Positions 60,609-64,000 of a DNA stretch of 64,000 bases are shown here, one piece after another (the first letter of the stretch is position 1; every line of letters starts with the position of its first letter). The stretch comes from Armatimonadota bacterium (GTDB taxonomy: Bacteria; Armatimonadota; Fimbriimonadia; Fimbriimonadales; Fimbriimonadaceae). The stretch covers positions 1,054,001 to 1,118,000 of the forward strand of contig WGMG01000006.1 in NCBI GenBank assembly GCA_016125185.1, written 5' to 3'. The position numbers and the translations under genes are program-made. The notes beneath the pieces are model-generated. The model ran no database searches. It was not told the DNA's origin and saw nothing but the letters and a program-made list of their open reading frames with translations.

Positions 60609-61100
60609 ATGCAGTATTCAGTACTCGGAACGGACGGAAACAAGTACGGTCCGGTTGATTTACCAACACTTAAGCAATGGGTTTCGGAGGGGCGGGTGTA
60701 CCCGACCACGCAGGTCACCAATCACGCGTCCAACATGACATTGACGGCATCGCAGATGCCCGAACTCGGGTTGGCAGCCGCAAACGCCTACGGAGCCGTT
60801 GCGCCCCCAGCCGCCTTCAGTCAGTATCCTCGTGGAGCGACGATGGGCGGAATGCCCGTGCAGACGAGGAACTATCTCGGCATCATCATCATTCGAGTCT
60901 TGCTCGGCGTCGGGCTCTCCTTGATTTCCAGCTTTGGCGGCCTTATTTTTACCGGCTATGCGCTGTATTACGGCATCCGGGCGTACTCGTCGGGTCGTGA
61001 CTCCAACGGTCTGGCTTGTCTATTGATTTCCGCCCTGGGCTTCACGTTTGTTGTCCTTTATACGATCTACAAGTTCTCGACCGGAATGTTCCGGTACTGA
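60609..61100 (+). CDS. GYF_2-domain membrane protein 3
   Basis: 163 aa. MQYSVLGTDGNKYGPVDLPT, LKQWVSEGRVYPTTQVTNHA, linker ending QYPRGATMGG, then TM helices (IRVLLGVGLSLISSFGGLIF, and the final ALGFTFVVLYTIYKF). AGGAGGG precedes the ATG, an ideal ribosome site. Stop is 1 bp from the convergent pdxH stop. Confidence 0.82.
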   Translation: MQYSVLGTDGNKYGPVDLPTLKQWVSEGRVYPTTQVTNHASNMTLTASQMPELGLAAANAYGAVAPPAAFSQYPRGATMGGMPVQTRNYLGIIIIRVLLGVGLSLISSFGGLIFTGYALYYGIRAYSSGRDSNGLACLLISALGFTFVVLYTIYKFSTGMFRY

Positions 61101-61101
61101 T

Positions 61102-61728
61102 TTACGGTGCAAGGCGATGGATGTTCCATCCGTCGCCTTGCCGGATGTACGCAAAGCGATCGTGCAGGCGAGCTTTGCGGCCCTGCCAGAACTCAACATA
61201 GGTCGGAATCAGTCGATAGCCGCCCCAGTGATCGGGGCGTTCTATGGTTGATTGCTCCTGCATTTCTCGCATCGCCTGCTCCAATTCCTTTCGATCATCG
61301 ACGATTTGACTCTGTGGGCTGATCGCCGACGCCGCTTGGCTGTCCTTGGGGCGTGACGCGAAATACGCGTCGGACTCTTCGGTCGGAACCTTCGCCACTC
61401 GCCCCTCGACACGGACCTGGCGCTCCAGTACGCCCCACCAGAAGCAGAGCGCGGCGTGGGGATTTTCTCCGAGTTCCATGCCTTTGCGGCTGAGGTAGTT
61501 GGTGTAGAAAACGACGCCCTCATCGAGGCCCCGCAACAACACCATACGGGCCGAAGGAAGTCCCCCTGCGCTTACGGTGGCGAGCGTCATGGCCATCGGC
61601 TCGATCACCTTCGCGTTGGTGGCATCCTGCAGCCAGAGGCGAAGCTGTTCGATAGGATCAGCGAGTAGGTCGGGAAAATCTAGCTTGCCGGACGTGTATT
61701 CGGAGTGTCCGCCATCGAACATGGTCAT
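61102..61728 (-). CDS. pdxH: Pyridoxamine 5'-phosphate oxidase PdxH
   Basis: 208 aa FMN-binding oxidase making pyridoxal phosphate. LPSARMVLLRGLDEGVVFYT (FMN/PLP site), NYLSRKGMELGENPHAALCF, WWGVLERQVRVEG, and the C-terminus WNIHRLAP (typical RLAP ending). The ATG at 61728 gives the usual length; the long upstream frame is antisense to fpg. Confidence 0.94.
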   Translation of the reverse strand: MTMFDGGHSEYTSGKLDFPDLLADPIEQLRLWLQDATNAKVIEPMAMTLATVSAGGLPSARMVLLRGLDEGVVFYTNYLSRKGMELGENPHAALCFWWGVLERQVRVEGRVAKVPTEESDAYFASRPKDSQAASAISPQSQIVDDRKELEQAMREMQEQSTIERPDHWGGYRLIPTYVEFWQGRKARLHDRFAYIRQGDGWNIHRLAP

Positions 61729-61768
61729 GCCTGTATTTTGGCAGACGGGGCATCGGCTAAAATCATTC

Positions 61769-62611
61769 GTGCCCGAACTGCCCGAAGTCGAAACCGTCCG
61801 TCGAACGCTGGAACGAACCCTCGTTGGAAAGAAGATCATCGATGCCGAAATCGCCACCGATGACATCGTCTTCAAGGGCCTCTCACCAACCATCGTTCGC
61901 GACGCAGTCGTCGGGCGGACCGTTAACGCGGCAGGGCGGAGAGGAAAGTACTTCTGGCTCGAACTGGACGAGAAGCCGTGGCTCTTTGCCCACCTCGGTA
62001 TGGCCGGTTGGCTCCGCGAGATCGGCGCGCCAACGATCCGGCTTCGGGAGCACGGCCAAGCTCCAATGGAGGACGCCGAAGGACGGCCGAAATTCCTCAA
62101 AATGCTCCTGACCGCCGAGGACGGGCGTAAGGTCGTCATGACCGATGGTCGGCGTCTGGCCCGCATCTGGCTGGGTGAGTCCCCCGACAAGGACCAGGCG
62201 ATCTCCAAGCTGAGCCGAGACATGTACCTCGACCTACCGACGGCCGAGGAAATCCACGCGAAGGTCGTCAAGAAGAGTGCGCCGATCAAGGCCATTCTGC
62301 TCGATCAGGCCGTGTTTGCTGGGGTCGGCAACTGGATTGCCGACGAAGTGCTGTACGTGGCCGGGATTCGACCTTCACGGCTCGGAAACTCGCTCAGCCT
62401 CAAGGAGACCGCTAAGCTCCGCGAGGCGATTCGATTCGTCCTCGACCACGCGGTGAGTGTTGGCGCCGACAAAGAGCAGTTCCCGGATACTTGGCTCTTT
62501 CACTACCGCTGGGGCGGCACGAAAGGCGATGATCTGATCGAAGGTCAGCCGATCGTGAGAGAGCAGATCGGTGGCCGCACCACCGCGTGGGTGCCTTCGC
62601 GGCAGAAATAG
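61769..62611 (+). CDS. Formamidopyrimidine-DNA glycosylase, zinc-less type
   Basis: 280 aa starting at GTG 61769, which places the catalytic Pro and Glu (PELPEVETVRR) directly after the removed Met. The Lys of RRGKYFWLEL and the H2TH helix (GVGNWIADEVLYVAGIRPSR) are present. The usual C-terminal zinc finger (CxxC-x16-CxxC) is absent; it reads RWGGTKGDDLIEGQPIVREQ then IGGRTTAWVPSRQ, so the beta hairpin survives without cysteines, as in plant and fungal Fpg. Expected to remove oxidised purines such as FapyG; 8-oxoG preference may differ. Confidence 0.88.
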   Translation: MPELPEVETVRRTLERTLVGKKIIDAEIATDDIVFKGLSPTIVRDAVVGRTVNAAGRRGKYFWLELDEKPWLFAHLGMAGWLREIGAPTIRLREHGQAPMEDAEGRPKFLKMLLTAEDGRKVVMTDGRRLARIWLGESPDKDQAISKLSRDMYLDLPTAEEIHAKVVKKSAPIKAILLDQAVFAGVGNWIADEVLYVAGIRPSRLGNSLSLKETAKLREAIRFVLDHAVSVGADKEQFPDTWLFHYRWGGTKGDDLIEGQPIVREQIGGRTTAWVPSRQK

Positions 62612-62648
62612 CTTTACAAGTAGGTGAGCTTCCAGCTAATCTGATGGC

Positions 62649-63458
62649 GTGCAACCGCCACAAAATTACGCCCAGTACCCACGAGGTCATGGTGGACCAG
62701 GGCGACCGTATCGCGGACCAGGCGTCTACCTCGACTACATCACCGAATCTTTCCAGATCGTGACGCGAAACGCAGGCGTTTATGTGCTTGGCTCGTTGAT
62801 TATCATAGCTATCGTCTACGCCATCAATATTCCAGTTAGCCTACTCAGCAATACGATTGCATATGGATCGCCGCTGGGAACGCCCCGAGCCACAAGACTA
62901 GAAGACTTTTTACCGATGATGGCAAAGGCACTTCCGATCAGCATGGTGGCGTCAATCATTCCTGGCGCGATCATGCAGACTCTCTCGACTGGTATCGCTT
63001 TATGCGCCATCGAAGAAGCCGACACCGGAACAACAACCTTCGGAACTCTATTCTCAGGATTCAAGTGCTTCGTACCCCTTATCGGGACAAGCTTCATCTT
63101 TCAGATACTTTCGCTCGTTGGGTTTTGCCTCTGCATTGTTCCGTTCTTCTTCATTGCAGGACTACTTTGCTTTGCTCCTATAATCGTCGTGAAAGAAGGA
63201 TTGGGCCCTATCGCCGCCGTCCAGCGCTCTGTACAATTGTTGGGTCCATTTTGGCTCGCGATGGGCGGATTCTACTTCTTGGCCAGTCTTGTTGGCGGAC
63301 TGGGCATTTGCGCCTGTATAGTCGGGTTCATCTTTACCATGCCGGTCCTCTACGTGTGCATCGGCCTGCATTATCGAGAATTCCGAGGCCCACTGAATCC
63401 AGGATTCCAAGTCGGATACCCAGCAGCTCCGCCCTATGATCAGCCACCGGGACGATAG
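62649..63458 (+). CDS. Multi-pass membrane protein with GYF-family linker
   Basis: 269 aa from GTG 62649. The N-terminus (MQPPQNYAQYPRGHGG) matches the QYPRG linker of the GYF_2 proteins at 59464-61100, but no GYF_2 domain precedes it. Six or so TM helices follow (LGSLIIIAIVYAINIPVSLL, ILSLVGFCLCIVPFFFIAGL, LGICACIVGFIFTMPVLYVC), resembling DUF975/GDPD-like membrane domains. Either it has lost the GYF_2 part or the true start is elsewhere. Confidence 0.62.
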   Translation: MQPPQNYAQYPRGHGGPGRPYRGPGVYLDYITESFQIVTRNAGVYVLGSLIIIAIVYAINIPVSLLSNTIAYGSPLGTPRATRLEDFLPMMAKALPISMVASIIPGAIMQTLSTGIALCAIEEADTGTTTFGTLFSGFKCFVPLIGTSFIFQILSLVGFCLCIVPFFFIAGLLCFAPIIVVKEGLGPIAAVQRSVQLLGPFWLAMGGFYFLASLVGGLGICACIVGFIFTMPVLYVCIGLHYREFRGPLNPGFQVGYPAAPPYDQPPGR

Positions 63459-63461
63459 AAG

Positions 63462-64000
63462 TTAGACTTCGACCTTCTTCAGCGCTTCGAGGGCGGCTCG
63501 AATGTTGTAATCACACTTTTCGAGCTGCTCTCGGGCTTCGTCCTTGGTGGCATTCGACAATTCGCACACGATGCGTACGCACCGTTCGCGGAGCTTCTTG
63601 TTCTTGGCCTTGACATCGATCATCAGATTCTCGATGACCTTTCCGTTGAGGACCATCGCCCCGGTTGAAATTCGGTTTAGCGCCAGCTTTTGCGAGGTGC
63701 CGGCCTTGAGCCTGGTCGAGCCCGTAAGGACCTCGGGGCCGGTATCCAGGAGGATGCCGAGGTCGGCGGCTTCCAAAAGTGGCGTGTTCTTGTTGTTCGA
63801 GATTCCGCAGGTCCACGACCCCTTTTGGCGGGCATGCTTGATCGCCGACACGACGAACGCGGTGGAACCGCTGGCGGCCAGGCCAATAACCACGTCTCGC
63901 GGGCCAACGCCCATGAGGTTGAGAATCTGGATCGACGCCGTCGGGTCATCTTCGGCGTCTTCGACTGCCTTCTCAGTGGCGGCAGAGCCACCCGAGACGA
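63462..64000 (-). CDS. murQ: N-acetylmuramic acid 6-phosphate etherase MurQ, C-terminal part
   Basis: The frame is open to the last base of the window, so the N-terminus lies beyond it; 179 residues are visible. SIS-domain features: AEDDPTASIQ, VVIGLAASGSTAFVV and LTGSTRLKAGTSQKLALNRI, then STGAMVLNGKVIENLMIDVK; a UBA-like tail follows (ATKDEAREQLEKCDYNIRAAL). MurQ cleaves the lactyl ether of MurNAc-6P in peptidoglycan recycling. Confidence 0.93.
   Translation of the reverse strand, partial: VSGGSAATEKAVEDAEDDPTASIQILNLMGVGPRDVVIGLAASGSTAFVVSAIKHARQKGSWTCGISNNKNTPLLEAADLGILLDTGPEVLTGSTRLKAGTSQKLALNRISTGAMVLNGKVIENLMIDVKAKNKKLRERCVRIVCELSNATKDEAREQLEKCDYNIRAALEALKKVEV

Overview
The window looks like a chromosomal segment of a Gram-negative-type, non-model bacterium, most plausibly of the Armatimonadota (Fimbriimonadia-like). 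This is inferred from gene content, not from a marker gene. The clues are two DUF1559-type pseudopilins (N-terminus [16 protein letters not shown] then FPVFAQAK) next to LacI regulators, a complete type IV pilus/type II secretion-like operon with a secretin, futalosine-pathway MqnC, and many secreted glycan-active or lipoprotein genes. No rRNA, tRNA or CRISPR array was seen.

Layout. 1-1251: 3' end of a STAND/TPR-type protein. 1354-13310: type IV pilus assembly operon (pilB, pilC, major pilin, three pseudopilin-like proteins, a PilM-PilN fusion, pilO, secretin pilQ, a duplicated PilP/GspC-like protein). 13382-19380: a small membrane protein, a VKOR-DsbA fusion, a zincin, an AraC/cupin pair, and an ArsR-controlled CLC transporter. 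19556-27499: GH116 glucosidase, a methyltransferase, then LacI / DUF1559 pseudopilin / lipoprotein / GH99-like hydrolase / phosphoesterase. 27558-30757: two small secreted proteins and an OmpR-type two-component system. 30791-32968: a second LacI / DUF1559 / lipoprotein cassette on the minus strand. 33281-35573: two Ig-like lipoproteins behind a possible leader, then mqnC.

35605-47923 is an AT-richer island of about 12.3 kb inserted between mqnC and a lipase-like gene. It is bounded by 43-bp inverted repeats (35606-35648 and 47880-47922, 40/43 identical) that I take to be its ends. It carries an overlapping trio (unknown protein, IS1595-like DDE protein, Cas4/RecB-like Fe-S nuclease), a restriction-modification block (HNH nuclease, C5-cytosine methyltransferase, RHH protein, Vsr), an overlapping RHH-GNAT-unknown-ImmA/IrrE operon, and two Xre regulators. 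One of these faces a PDZ lipoprotein gene across repeated operator-like sites.

47937-64000 returns to host-like sequence: lipase-like and DUF2723/TPR membrane proteins, a CocE/NonD hydrolase, a double pseudo-enzyme (trypsin-like plus NlpC/P60-like), a sugar ABC transporter without its ATPase, a family of GYF_2 membrane proteins, pdxH, a zinc-less Fpg-type glycosylase, and the C-terminal part of murQ.

The two strongest candidates for something undescribed are (1) the TIR-bounded island, in which a DDE protein and a PD-(D/E)XK nuclease overlap as if they were a two-part transposase, and (2) the paired autoregulated LacI-pseudopilin-lipoprotein cassettes, which share gene order and promoter/operator architecture.
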